A DNA stretch of 64,000 nt, taken from assembly GCA_012839185.1 (NCBI GenBank), contig DUNU01000015.1, positions 1-64,000 of the forward strand, in the 5' to 3' direction. Positions 44,925-53,313 of the stretch are shown one piece after another (position 1 is the stretch's first letter; the number at the start of each line of letters is the position of its first letter). Source of the DNA: Clostridiales bacterium (GTDB lineage Bacteria > Bacillota > Clostridia > Oscillospirales > Acutalibacteraceae). The notes beneath the pieces are model-generated. The model was not told the DNA's origin and did no database searches. It saw only the letters and a program-made list of their open reading frames with translations. Both the position numbers and the translations under genes were made by a program.

Positions 44925-45035
44925 TTATGCGAGGAAAGCGATTGTTTCTGCATCTTCATTGAGGAAAAGAAGGATTGTGTTGATGATTTGAATAAGATAG
45001 TTGATAAAAACCTTGATGTAACTGAAATCTGCCAT
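44925..45035 (-). CDS. 36-residue amphipathic peptide A
   Basis: An intact frame of 36 residues starting MADFSYIKVF, with GGAGGTGA eight bases before the ATG, its own promoter (45067-45095) and a terminator right after it. The centre, INYLIQIINTILLFL, is strongly hydrophobic with polar residues on one face; the tail NEDAETIAFLA is acidic. It shares NYLI-IIN-LN-D-ETIA with the next peptide. There is no cleavable leader. It could be a membrane-active or signalling peptide, or a small membrane protein. No family recognised. Confidence 0.75.
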   Translation of the reverse strand: MADFSYIKVFINYLIQIINTILLFLNEDAETIAFLA

Positions 45036-45066
45036 TTGAATTCACCTCCAATATTTTTCTAAATAC

Positions 45067-45095
45067 ATAATAACATATTACATTTGTTTTTGCAA
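45067..45095 (-). promoter_or_regulatory. Promoter of peptide A gene
   Basis: On the minus strand, TTGCAA (45095-45090), 17 bases, TATTAT (45072-45067). Confidence 0.65.
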
Positions 45096-45153
45096 GAGTT
45101 TTTTTAAAAAAACACGAGAATTAACAGAAATATCACATTGTTGCAAAGATTGA

Positions 45154-45273
45154 TTACCAGCCAATTCTGTCAAATACAGCAATTGTTTCGAAATCAGGAT
45201 TGAGAAGTCGCATAATGTAATTGATAATTTTGATTAAGTAGTTAAGTAAATCTGTGATCATACTGTAATCCAT
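45154..45273 (-). CDS. 39-residue amphipathic peptide B
   Basis: A paralogue of peptide A, starting MDYSMITDLL, with AAAGGTGG before the ATG and its own consensus promoter (45308-45336). The core NYLIKIINYIMRLLNPDFETIA aligns with peptide A without gaps; the end VFDRIGW is extra. Two independent genes keeping the same residues around different third codon bases suggests selection on the protein. No hit can be named from memory. Confidence 0.75.
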   Translation of the reverse strand: MDYSMITDLLNYLIKIINYIMRLLNPDFETIAVFDRIGW

Positions 45274-45307
45274 GGTTGCACCACCTTTATTATTTTTTTA
45301 CTTTTAT

Positions 45308-45336
45308 ATTATACTACAATTAAAGGAAAAAATCAA
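45308..45336 (-). promoter_or_regulatory. Promoter of peptide B gene
   Basis: On the minus strand, TTGATT (45336-45331), 17 bases, TATAAT (45313-45308). It starts just after the rqcH stop codon. Confidence 0.78.
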
Positions 45337-45344
45337 TAGCAAAA

Positions 45345-47063
45345 TTATGAAATAATTGTGTTATACGTGTGATATATTACAAATCCGAGCCTAGCTCCGG
45401 GCACTTTCTTTAAGTTTTTTGCCGGAGTATAGTCAACTGGAATATTTGTCGAGCCACGAACACTACTGTGATAAACAGCCAAAGATGCTGCATATTCCAT
45501 TGTTTTGTCACTCGGCTCTTTCCCGTCAGTAATGAGTATAACATGTGAACCGTGATGTTGTTGAACATGAAACCAAATATCATTTTTGTTGGCAATCTTA
45601 AATGAAAGTTGATCATTTTGAATATTATTTCTTCCGACTAATATCCTAAATCCGTCTTCTGAAATATATTCAATAGGCTTAAGAGTTTGTGATTTTTGTT
45701 TTTTGACTGTTCCACGTGTACGCAAGAATCCGACATCAATAAGCTCATCACGAACAGCTGATAATTCTTGCTCGGTTTCTGCACGAGACAATGAATCTAA
45801 AACAGATTCCAAATATTTCAAGTCATTTTTGCCCTGTGCAATTTGTTCGGTAAGTACTTTTTCAGCAGTCTGTGCTTTTCTGTATTCTTTGAAATATCTG
45901 TTAGCATTTTGTGCCGGTGAAAGTTCAGGTTTAAGCGGAATACGAATTGATTTGCAGTCATCATAATAGTTTTCAACTTCAAAAAACTCGTCACCGGGAT
46001 GATAATCTCCGCTGTTAATTCTGTAAAGATTTGCATTTATTAGTTCTGCCCAAATTCGTTTTTTTTCTCTGTCTGCAGCTTTTTCAAGTTCTGCATTTTG
46101 AATATTGATTTTACGAGAAATCCGTTCAATATGCGTATTTACGGTATTAAATAAGTCATCTGCTCGTTGTCTAATTCTGTTAAGTCGTTCTTTCTCAAAA
46201 TAGAATTCATCAAGCACTTGACTTAAATCATCATATATTTTATGTGTAATACAATCTCCGTATTGTTGTATTTTTGCAAATGAAAAGTCTTTAGGTTGAC
46301 CATTTTCAAGGAGGATGCATGGAGTATAGTCTCGTGTTTTAATATTATTTTGAAAATCAGATAAACATTTTATAAGATTTAATTTTTCATCTTTTGTTAA
46401 TTCTTCAGCTCGTTTATCCTCTCCAATTGCCCTGTAGGTAATCTCTCTGGACGTAAGCGGGGAGATACCTTCAACAGTTTTTAGTAATGCAGATGAAACA
46501 TAGCTGGTCTTAATCAAAGAAACAATGGTATCCGTGTCACCATCGAGGATAGAAATTTTATTCTGCATCGGCGGTAGTTCATATTTTAATCCGGGAAGAA
46601 TTTGACGAACAGAGGATTTTAATAAATCTACTCTCTTGACACTGTCAATGATTTTGTAGTCCTCGTCGATTAATATTATGTTGCTGTATTGAGCCATTAT
46701 CTCAAGAATTAATGTTCTTTTAACCTTGTAGCCCAATTCGGTTATCGCATCAAAGTCAAGATAAACTATTCTGTCTGTGCCTTCTTGCCTTATACCTGTC
46801 AGGATAGCACCGACAAGATGTTTTCTCAGTAGCATGCAGAGCATTGGCGGGACAGCGGGATTTTCAGGAAGATGGTTTGTAATACACATTCGCGGATTGT
46901 TTCCGCTTGCAGATAAAAGCAAGGAACCTGTATCTGAAAAAGTTCTAAGTTTTAATATAATCTCATATTTAGAGGGCTGATAAATTTTTTCAACCCTCGC
47001 ATTTTTGAATTGGTCATTGATTTCCTGACCTAATAAATGTAAATAAATTCCGTCTAAAGCCAT
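45345..47063 (-). CDS. rqcH: RqcH, ribosome-associated quality-control factor (NFACT family)
   Basis: A 572-residue NFACT protein, formerly called fibronectin-binding protein. The NFACT-N domain begins MALDGIYLHLLGQEI and includes NNPRMCITN. Helix-hairpin and coiled-coil segments follow (about 250-430). The NFACT-R domain has NDIWFHVQQHHGSHVI near residue 500. In Bacillus, RqcH binds stalled 50S subunits and adds C-terminal alanine tails. It lies ten bases after mnmA in an operon for RNA and cofactor metabolism. Confidence 0.93.
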   Translation of the reverse strand: MALDGIYLHLLGQEINDQFKNARVEKIYQPSKYEIILKLRTFSDTGSLLLSASGNNPRMCITNHLPENPAVPPMLCMLLRKHLVGAILTGIRQEGTDRIVYLDFDAITELGYKVKRTLILEIMAQYSNIILIDEDYKIIDSVKRVDLLKSSVRQILPGLKYELPPMQNKISILDGDTDTIVSLIKTSYVSSALLKTVEGISPLTSREITYRAIGEDKRAEELTKDEKLNLIKCLSDFQNNIKTRDYTPCILLENGQPKDFSFAKIQQYGDCITHKIYDDLSQVLDEFYFEKERLNRIRQRADDLFNTVNTHIERISRKINIQNAELEKAADREKKRIWAELINANLYRINSGDYHPGDEFFEVENYYDDCKSIRIPLKPELSPAQNANRYFKEYRKAQTAEKVLTEQIAQGKNDLKYLESVLDSLSRAETEQELSAVRDELIDVGFLRTRGTVKKQKSQTLKPIEYISEDGFRILVGRNNIQNDQLSFKIANKNDIWFHVQQHHGSHVILITDGKEPSDKTMEYAASLAVYHSSVRGSTNIPVDYTPAKNLKKVPGARLGFVIYHTYNTIIS

Positions 47064-47073
47064 TGATTTCCTT

Positions 47074-48132
47074 TTATAATGCCGTCTCGATAATTCCTCC
47101 GCCTACAACAACATCTTCACAATACAGTACAACCGATTGTCCGGGAGTAATTGCACGCACAGGTTTTTCAAACTCTATTTTTACAGTGTTATTGTTAATG
47201 CTTTCAATTTTGCACGGAGTTTCATTTCTTGTATATCTTGTTTTTGCCGTAATCTCTCCATCTATATTTTCTGGCGGAACAATGAAATTAAAATCAGTTG
47301 CAATTAACCCTTTTGAAAAAATCGCTGTTTCGCGAGAGAGAATAACGTTATTATTCTTCATGTCCAATTCTTTGACGTAAAGCGGTTCGGGAAGTGCCAA
47401 GCCTAAGCCTTTTCGTTGACCTATGGTGTATCGTATAATCCCCTTGTGTTTGCCTAAAATATTGCCATCTGTGTCCACAAAATTGCCGTAAGGATATTTT
47501 TTATTGCCGTATTTTTCAATAAAATCAAAATAATCACCCTTTATAAAGCAAATGTCCTGACTTTCTTTTTTTTGCGAGTTTTCAAAGCCGAAACCTTTTG
47601 CCAAGGCACGAATTTCATCTTTGCTTTCTATATTTCCAAGCGGGAATATGATTTTTGAAAGTTGTTCTTCGTTTAATCTGTATAGAAAATATGTCTGGTC
47701 TTTTGCGGTGTTTCTTGCTCTTTTAAGAACATATCTGTCGTATTTTTCGTTATATTCAACTTTAGCATAATGTCCTGTAACTATTTTATCGCAACTTAGT
47801 TCGGTCATTTTTTCAAGTAAAGTACCGAATTTCATATAGTAGTTGCATTCAATGCAAGGATTCGGCGTCCTTCCGTGTTCGTATTCTGAAATAAATTTTT
47901 CTATAACTTTTTCTCGAAAAGAACCTGAAAAATTAAAGACATAGTGGGGAATACCAAGTTTGTTTGCAATGCATTTTGCCGTGTCTGCCTCAGCCTTGCA
48001 AGAATCACTTGTGTCAAATTCGGTATTAAGTATGGTTGCTCCCACACAGTCAAACCCTGCATTTACCATAAGACCAGCGGCAACGGCAGAATCAACTCCG
48101 CCGCTTAATGCAAGTAGTAGTTTATCCGCCAT
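47074..48132 (-). CDS. mnmA: tRNA-specific 2-thiouridylase
   Basis: A 352-residue MnmA making s2U34 in Glu, Gln and Lys tRNAs. ALSGGVDSAVAA is the PP-loop, GRTPNPCIECN carries the first catalytic Cys, and SQDICFIKGDYFDF the second. GQRKGLGLALPEPLYV and TPGQSVVLY close the beta domain. ATG 48132 is preferred over an in-frame TTG at 48138. The start overlaps the nadA 3' end by 11 bases. The tRNA-Gln(TTG) in this window would be a substrate. Confidence 0.95.
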   Translation of the reverse strand: MADKLLLALSGGVDSAVAAGLMVNAGFDCVGATILNTEFDTSDSCKAEADTAKCIANKLGIPHYVFNFSGSFREKVIEKFISEYEHGRTPNPCIECNYYMKFGTLLEKMTELSCDKIVTGHYAKVEYNEKYDRYVLKRARNTAKDQTYFLYRLNEEQLSKIIFPLGNIESKDEIRALAKGFGFENSQKKESQDICFIKGDYFDFIEKYGNKKYPYGNFVDTDGNILGKHKGIIRYTIGQRKGLGLALPEPLYVKELDMKNNNVILSRETAIFSKGLIATDFNFIVPPENIDGEITAKTRYTRNETPCKIESINNNTVKIEFEKPVRAITPGQSVVLYCEDVVVGGGIIETAL

Positions 48133-49036
48133 ATTCAATCATTTTGTCAATGCATTTCTTTGCGGCAATGCGAGTGTCTTCATCAATTTTTATTTCTTCA
48201 CCCTTGCCGTTAATGCAGTCAAGTATATCAAAAACACTTGTAATTGCCATATCGCCACAAATAAAATTATTTGAAAGCGGGAAAAACTTTTTATCGGGAC
48301 ATTTATATTTCAGATGTTCAACAATGGAATTTTCAGTGCCGATAATAAATTCTTTTTTGTCGGATTTTATTGCATATTCCATTATGCCGGTTGTTGAGCC
48401 TGTGTAATCTGCTTGTTTTGTAACCTCAGCTTTGCATTCAGGATGTGCGAGAAAAACAGCAGACGGATATTGCTTTTTCACCTTAAAAACATCATTTTCA
48501 GTCATACTTGCATGAATGGGACATCCGCCATCAAGGAGAATAAAGTCTTTTTCGGGAACTAAATTTTTACAATATGTGCCTAAATTTATGTCAGGAACAA
48601 ATATTATCTTGTCTTGTGGCATTGAACGAATAACTTGCTCGGCACAAGAAGATGTAACACAAACATCGCAGACGGTTTTAAGTTCTGCTGTTGTATTTAT
48701 ATATGCAACGACGGTATAATCGGGATGTTTGGCACGCAAATTTTCTATATCTGTTTTATTAAACTGTTCCGCCATAGGACAACCCGCAGATGAGTTTGCT
48801 AAATAAACAGTTTTTTCGGGACTTAATATCTTGACTGTTTCTGCCATGAAACGAACACCGCATAAAATGACCGTTTTCTGTGTTAATGTCATTGCTTTTT
48901 TTGCAAGAGCATAGGAGTCGCCGACAAAATCAGCAACTTCTGTAATTTCATGACTTTGATATGAATGAGCAAGAATTGCAATATCCTTCTCTTGCTTTAA
49001 TCTTAATATTTCGTCCTGTATTTCCCTTAATAACAT
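48122..49036 (-). CDS. nadA: Quinolinate synthase A
   Basis: A 304-residue NadA condensing iminoaspartate with dihydroxyacetone phosphate. ILAHSYQSHEI opens domain 1, SAGCPMAEQ, SSCAEQV and HPECKAEV hold the three 4Fe-4S cysteines, and YTGSTTGIMEY is the third-domain loop. GGAGGG precedes the ATG. NadB and NadC are not adjacent. Confidence 0.95.
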   Translation of the reverse strand: MLLREIQDEILRLKQEKDIAILAHSYQSHEITEVADFVGDSYALAKKAMTLTQKTVILCGVRFMAETVKILSPEKTVYLANSSAGCPMAEQFNKTDIENLRAKHPDYTVVAYINTTAELKTVCDVCVTSSCAEQVIRSMPQDKIIFVPDINLGTYCKNLVPEKDFILLDGGCPIHASMTENDVFKVKKQYPSAVFLAHPECKAEVTKQADYTGSTTGIMEYAIKSDKKEFIIGTENSIVEHLKYKCPDKKFFPLSNNFICGDMAITSVFDILDCINGKGEEIKIDEDTRIAAKKCIDKMIEYGG

Positions 49037-49057
49037 AATTTCCCTCCAAAACTGAAG

Positions 49058-49846
49058 TTATTCAAATATATCCGGAACTTTAGCCGTCCAGACAGTCGGT
49101 AAGTCAATATCAAATGCAGATGCAATCAATGCAGCAGTATCTTTAATTTCACAAGTAAACTCGCTGGCTTTTATGCCTTTGCCTCTGACAAAGAAAGAAA
49201 CAATTTTTTCAGCATCCGTATCTCCTCCGTGACCTCCGGTGTGTGTACCGCCGTGATCAGAATTTACGATAAAAAGTGCATCATCAAGCCTGCCGGAATC
49301 TTTTATTGTGTCAAAAATTTTGCCTAAAAGGGCATCAACGTGAGTAATCTGATCAAGATGTCCCTTTGTTCCATATCCGAATCTGTGTCCGGCACCGTCC
49401 ACACTATCAAACTGCACAAACAAGAGTTTTGTGTCATTCTCTCTTAAAAATTCGCAGATTTTCTCGCACAATTCGTCGTCTTCACCCGTATCTTTATGAA
49501 TATTAAGACCTTCTTCAATAATACCGTAGTTTATCGGATTCCAGCAGGAGAAAGCCGCAAGATTTGCATCTGGAAATTTCTCACGTACTAACTTAAAAAC
49601 AGTAGGAATAGCAAAATCATCGGGAAGATGTCTTAGTCCTACAATGCTGTTTGTCAGCCCATGTGCTTCGCAGTCAACTCCCATAAGCATTGATCCCCAA
49701 CATTGAGCAGAAATGGTCGGTATTTCTGTAAGGACATGATGAGAAAATGCACCGTTTTCAAAAATCCTGTCAATATTCGGTGTGTCTGTATCTTTGAAAA
49801 AGTTTCCTGCACCGTCAAAACCTATAAGGTATACGTTGGAATACAT
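49058..49846 (-). CDS. Alkaline phosphatase-superfamily phosphodiesterase
   Basis: A 262-residue type I phosphodiesterase/nucleotide-pyrophosphatase-like protein. VYLIGFDGAG gives the first metal Asp, PTISAQCWGSML the nucleophile region, VQFDSVDGAGHRFG the second metal site, and IVNSDHGGTHTGGHGG the last Asp-His set. There is no signal peptide. ATG 49846 follows AAGGAG; an upstream ATG at 49870 lacks a site. It heads the nadA-mnmA-rqcH operon (21-base gap to nadA). Substrate unknown. Confidence 0.82.
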   Translation of the reverse strand: MYSNVYLIGFDGAGNFFKDTDTPNIDRIFENGAFSHHVLTEIPTISAQCWGSMLMGVDCEAHGLTNSIVGLRHLPDDFAIPTVFKLVREKFPDANLAAFSCWNPINYGIIEEGLNIHKDTGEDDELCEKICEFLRENDTKLLFVQFDSVDGAGHRFGYGTKGHLDQITHVDALLGKIFDTIKDSGRLDDALFIVNSDHGGTHTGGHGGDTDAEKIVSFFVRGKGIKASEFTCEIKDTAALIASAFDIDLPTVWTAKVPDIFE

Positions 49847-49927
49847 AGCTTGCTCCTTAAATGCAATCAATTATTACTATTATAACATAAACAAGTGTAA
49901 ATTTCCACCCTTATTTTTAAAAATTAC

Positions 49928-49956
49928 TTGATTTATCTTATTTTGTGTAGTATAAT
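49928..49956 (+). promoter_or_regulatory. Promoter of tyrS
   Basis: TTGATT (49928-49933), 17 bases, TATAAT (49951-49956). No T-box antiterminator sequence was found between it and the gene. Confidence 0.72.
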
Positions 49957-50006
49957 ATGATTTAATCTTGTTATATTCACAAATACCTATCAGAAAGGTT
50001 GATATA

Positions 50007-51230
50007 ATGACACTGTTTGAAGAGCTTAAGGCTCGTGGATATTTTGCTCAGGTAACAGATGAGGAAAAAGTCCGTGAAATGCTTGATAATGACAGTATAA
50101 AATTTTATATTGGTTTCGATCCTACTGCTGATTCTTTGCACGTAGGTCACTTTGTGAGCGTTATGGTTATGGCTCATATGCAACGCCATGGTCACACTCC
50201 GATTGCACTTTTTGGCGGTGGTACCGGTATGATTGGAGACCCGTCAGGCAAGACCGATATGCGAAAGATGCTTACTCTTGATGACATTAACTACAATATT
50301 TCTTGTTTCAAAAAGCAGATGAGCCGTCTTATCGATTTCGATAATGACAGAGCTATCATGGTAAATAATGCTGATTGGCTTTTGGATTTGAAATACATTG
50401 ATTTTATACGTGAAATCGGTGTTCATTTTTCTGTTAATCGAATGTTAGCAGCTGATTGTTATAAGCAGCGTTTGGAGAGAGGGCTTACTTTCTTTGAACT
50501 TAATTATATGCTTATGCAAAGTTATGACTTTTTGTATCTTGCCAGAAAATACGACTGCAAAATACAACTTGGCGGAGACGATCAGTGGTCAAATATTCTC
50601 GGTGGAGTTGAACTTAACCGTCGTGCCGATGGTCGTGATGTATATGGTATGACATTCAAATTGCTCTTAAAGAGTGACGGCAAAAAGATGGGAAAGACTG
50701 AAGGCGGAGCACTTTGGCTTGATCCCGACAAAACTTCTCCTTATGATTTTTATCAATATTGGAGAAACACAGATGATGCCGATGTTATCAACTGCATGAA
50801 TCTCTTAACATTCGTTCCCGTTGAGGAGATTAAGGAATATTCAAAACTTGAAGGTAGTGAACTAAATCCCGTTAAGGCTCGCCTTGCTTTTGAGATTACA
50901 AAACTCATCCATGGTGAAGAAGAAGCTATTAAGGCTCAAAATGCTGCACAGGCAATTTTTACAGGTGCCGCTGATTTGGATAATATGCCCTCTGCATCGC
51001 TTGATTCTGAATTATTTGTTGATGATAAGATTCAGGTTGCTGACATTATTGTCGCTGCGGAAATTGCTAAGTCTAAGGGTGAAGCAAGACGTCTTATCCA
51101 GCAGGGTGGTATTTCTGTTGATGACGAGAAAGTAACTGATGGTTTTGCTACTATTGAAATAACTGCATTTGATAAAGGATATGTAGTTATCAAAAAGGGC
51201 AAGAAAGTATTTGTAAAAGTTACTCTTTAA
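50007..51230 (+). CDS. tyrS: Tyrosyl-tRNA synthetase
   Basis: A 407-residue Tyr[15 protein letters not shown] holds the HIGH-type motif, GGDDQWSN the tyrosine site, and [13 protein letters not shown] the KMSKS-type loop. The C-terminal S4 RNA-binding domain has [23 protein letters not shown] 50007 follows AGAAAGG; earlier in-frame starts lack a site. It is followed 30 bases later by pfkA. Confidence 0.97.
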   Translation: MTLFEELKARGYFAQVTDEEKVREMLDNDSIKFYIGFDPTADSLHVGHFVSVMVMAHMQRHGHTPIALFGGGTGMIGDPSGKTDMRKMLTLDDINYNISCFKKQMSRLIDFDNDRAIMVNNADWLLDLKYIDFIREIGVHFSVNRMLAADCYKQRLERGLTFFELNYMLMQSYDFLYLARKYDCKIQLGGDDQWSNILGGVELNRRADGRDVYGMTFKLLLKSDGKKMGKTEGGALWLDPDKTSPYDFYQYWRNTDDADVINCMNLLTFVPVEEIKEYSKLEGSELNPVKARLAFEITKLIHGEEEAIKAQNAAQAIFTGAADLDNMPSASLDSELFVDDKIQVADIIVAAEIAKSKGEARRLIQQGGISVDDEKVTDGFATIEITAFDKGYVVIKKGKKVFVKVTL

Positions 51231-51260
51231 TATATGAATTTGAACTAATTGAGGTTATAT

Positions 51261-52253
51261 ATGAAAACTATCGCAGTATTAACCAGTGGCGGAGACGCTC
51301 CGGGTATGAATGCAACAATTCGTGCTATTGTCCGAACAGCTGTTGAAAATGGACTTAAAGTTTACGGTGTAACAAGAGGCTATAAGGGGCTTATTGAAGG
51401 CACTATGAAAGAAATGGATCTTCGTTCCGTTTCTAATATTATCAACCGTGGCGGCACAATGCTTTATTCTGCTCGTTGTCCCGAATTTAACACACCGGAG
51501 GGCATTCAAAAGGCAGTAAAAACCTGTAAAGATAAGGGTATTGAAGGTGTGGTTTGCATCGGTGGCGACGGTACTTTCAGAGGTGCAAAAGACCTTTCAA
51601 ACTATGGCGGAATTGCTTGTATCGGTGTCCCCGGAACTATTGACAATGATATTGCTTGCTGTGATTATACAACAGGCTACGACACCGCCCTTAATACGAT
51701 TGTTGATATTGTAGACCGTATCCGTGATACAACCGAATCTCATGACCGTTGTGCTGTTATTGAAGTAATGGGCAGGAATGCAGGTTATCTTGCACTTAAC
51801 GGTGGCATAGCAATCGGAGCCACATCTATCCTTATTCCCGAAAAGGAATTTGATCTTGATCGTGATATTATTGATAGAATTAAGCGTGCTCAGAAAAGCG
51901 GCAAAGAATATTTTGTTGTAATGGTTGCTGAAGGATGCACTGACAGGCTCAAAGAAATGGGAATTGATGGCGTTGAGGCTCTTGCACGCTATATTCAGTC
52001 GCGAACAGGAGTTGAAGCTCGTCACGCAGTTTTAGGTCATGCTCAAAGAGGTGGTTATTCTTCCGCCAAGGATAGAATCATCGGCTCCCGCATGGGAAAT
52101 CGTGCCGTTCATCTTCTTCTGGAAGGTAAGACAAATCGTGTTGTTGCTATGCAGAAGGATGAAGTTGTTGACTATGACATTAACGAAGCTCTTGATATGA
52201 AAAAGAGTATTGACCTTGACTTATACAGAATAGCAATGGAAATCTCCATCTAG
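51261..52253 (+). CDS. pfkA: ATP-dependent 6-phosphofructokinase
   Basis: A 330-residue PfkA. TSGGDAPGMNATIR binds ATP, CIGGDGTFRGA is the second loop with the ATP-type Gly, PGTIDNDI holds the catalytic Asp, and EVMGRNAGYLAL the fructose-6-P site. ATG 51261 follows GAGG. It is coupled to tyrS and closed by a terminator. Confidence 0.97.
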   Translation: MKTIAVLTSGGDAPGMNATIRAIVRTAVENGLKVYGVTRGYKGLIEGTMKEMDLRSVSNIINRGGTMLYSARCPEFNTPEGIQKAVKTCKDKGIEGVVCIGGDGTFRGAKDLSNYGGIACIGVPGTIDNDIACCDYTTGYDTALNTIVDIVDRIRDTTESHDRCAVIEVMGRNAGYLALNGGIAIGATSILIPEKEFDLDRDIIDRIKRAQKSGKEYFVVMVAEGCTDRLKEMGIDGVEALARYIQSRTGVEARHAVLGHAQRGGYSSAKDRIIGSRMGNRAVHLLLEGKTNRVVAMQKDEVVDYDINEALDMKKSIDLDLYRIAMEISI

Positions 52254-52255
52254 TA

Positions 52256-52290
52256 AAAAAACCACAATCAAGTGGTTTTTTATTTTAGAC
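52256..52290 (+). terminator. Terminator of tyrS-pfkA
   Basis: AAAACCAC pairs with GTGGTTTT around aatcaa, then T residues. Confidence 0.88.
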
Positions 52291-52362
52291 AATATTCTCT
52301 TGAAATTTAAAGATAAATAACGAATATATTAATAAGTTTTTTGTGTTTTTATCAAAAAGCAC

Positions 52363-52391
52363 TTGTAATTTTAACTCTTTTATGTTATTAT
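52363..52391 (+). promoter_or_regulatory. Promoter of the zinc-ribbon membrane protein gene
   Basis: TTGTAA (52363-52368), 17 bases, TATTAT (52386-52391), 35 bases before the start codon. Confidence 0.6.
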
Positions 52392-52425
52392 GATACATAG
52401 ATATAATAGTGAAATGGAGAATTCT

Positions 52426-53304
52426 ATGGCAAATTGTCCCAAATGCGGTTATAAACTGAAACTAAGAGATATTAAACCAGAATGTCCCGAATGCGGTGTC
52501 AATGTTGTATACTATAAAATTGAAGACAGACTTCGTGAAGATGCCGACAAAGCAGAGCTTGAGCAGGCAAAATTTCAGCCTAAAATGGACAGACTTAAAG
52601 CTTCCGTTTTTGGCAGTCCCCTTGCAATTATTCGTCTCGTTTTGATGATTTTACTTATCGTGTCCCTCCTGTTGCCTTTGGCTAAGATTCGCACAGACCT
52701 TCCTTTTGGCACATCCGACATTACGGTTAACTTGGTAGCAATCTATAAATTTTTCGGTAATCTCGATTTCGAGTTGTTATTTAAATTATTCAACTCAAAA
52801 GTGCTCGGTAATGATTTTGTCTTTTTCGCTGTCGCATTTATCAGCCTTCTTTTGACCGCCGTTGTTATGATATTAAATCTTGCATTTATGGTTATGTCTT
52901 TCGGTAAGAAGGGTATTGTTCGTAACGTGAGCTTAAACGCAATCGGAATTGTTCTTATTTCTGTATCGGCAATATGTTTTCACTTTTGTTCTAAAGGCTT
53001 TGAAACTCATATTCCCGGACTTTATGAAGGCTCTGTTTCTTGGGGTATTGTTATTGTTATACTGCTTTTCGTAGCCCTTATTGTCGTCAACCTTCTTTTT
53101 AAGATTCTTAAGATTGAAGTTAAGTATACCTATGTTGACGATCTTTTCCTGCCCTATGAACAAAGAAAGGCTTATCGCGAAGAACAGGAAAGACTTAAGA
53201 ATGAATCTGATGAAGTGAAGGCAGCAAAGGCTCTTAAAGAAGCTGAGGAGCGTCTGAAAGCTGCTCATGAGCAGGTTAATCGTGAAAAGAAGAAAAAGAA
53301 ATAA
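52426..53304 (+). CDS. Zinc-ribbon membrane protein, function unknown
   Basis: A 292-residue protein. Two CxxC pairs at the N terminus (CPKCGYKL and CPECGVNV) form a zinc ribbon. Four hydrophobic segments follow, starting with IIRLVLMILLIVSLLLPL, and the highly charged C-terminal 60 residues (Lys/Glu-rich) look like a cytoplasmic coiled helix. ATG 52426 follows GGAG. The GH127 gene begins nine bases after its stop, so the two are co-transcribed. No function can be assigned. Confidence 0.8.
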   Translation: MANCPKCGYKLKLRDIKPECPECGVNVVYYKIEDRLREDADKAELEQAKFQPKMDRLKASVFGSPLAIIRLVLMILLIVSLLLPLAKIRTDLPFGTSDITVNLVAIYKFFGNLDFELLFKLFNSKVLGNDFVFFAVAFISLLLTAVVMILNLAFMVMSFGKKGIVRNVSLNAIGIVLISVSAICFHFCSKGFETHIPGLYEGSVSWGIVIVILLFVALIVVNLLFKILKIEVKYTYVDDLFLPYEQRKAYREEQERLKNESDEVKAAKALKEAEERLKAAHEQVNREKKKKK

Positions 53305-53313
53305 TTGCATATT

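Noticed and set aside
49857-50006. T-box riboswitch in front of tyrS
   Set aside because: The leader after the promoter is about 50 bases and has no T-box consensus or terminator hairpin.
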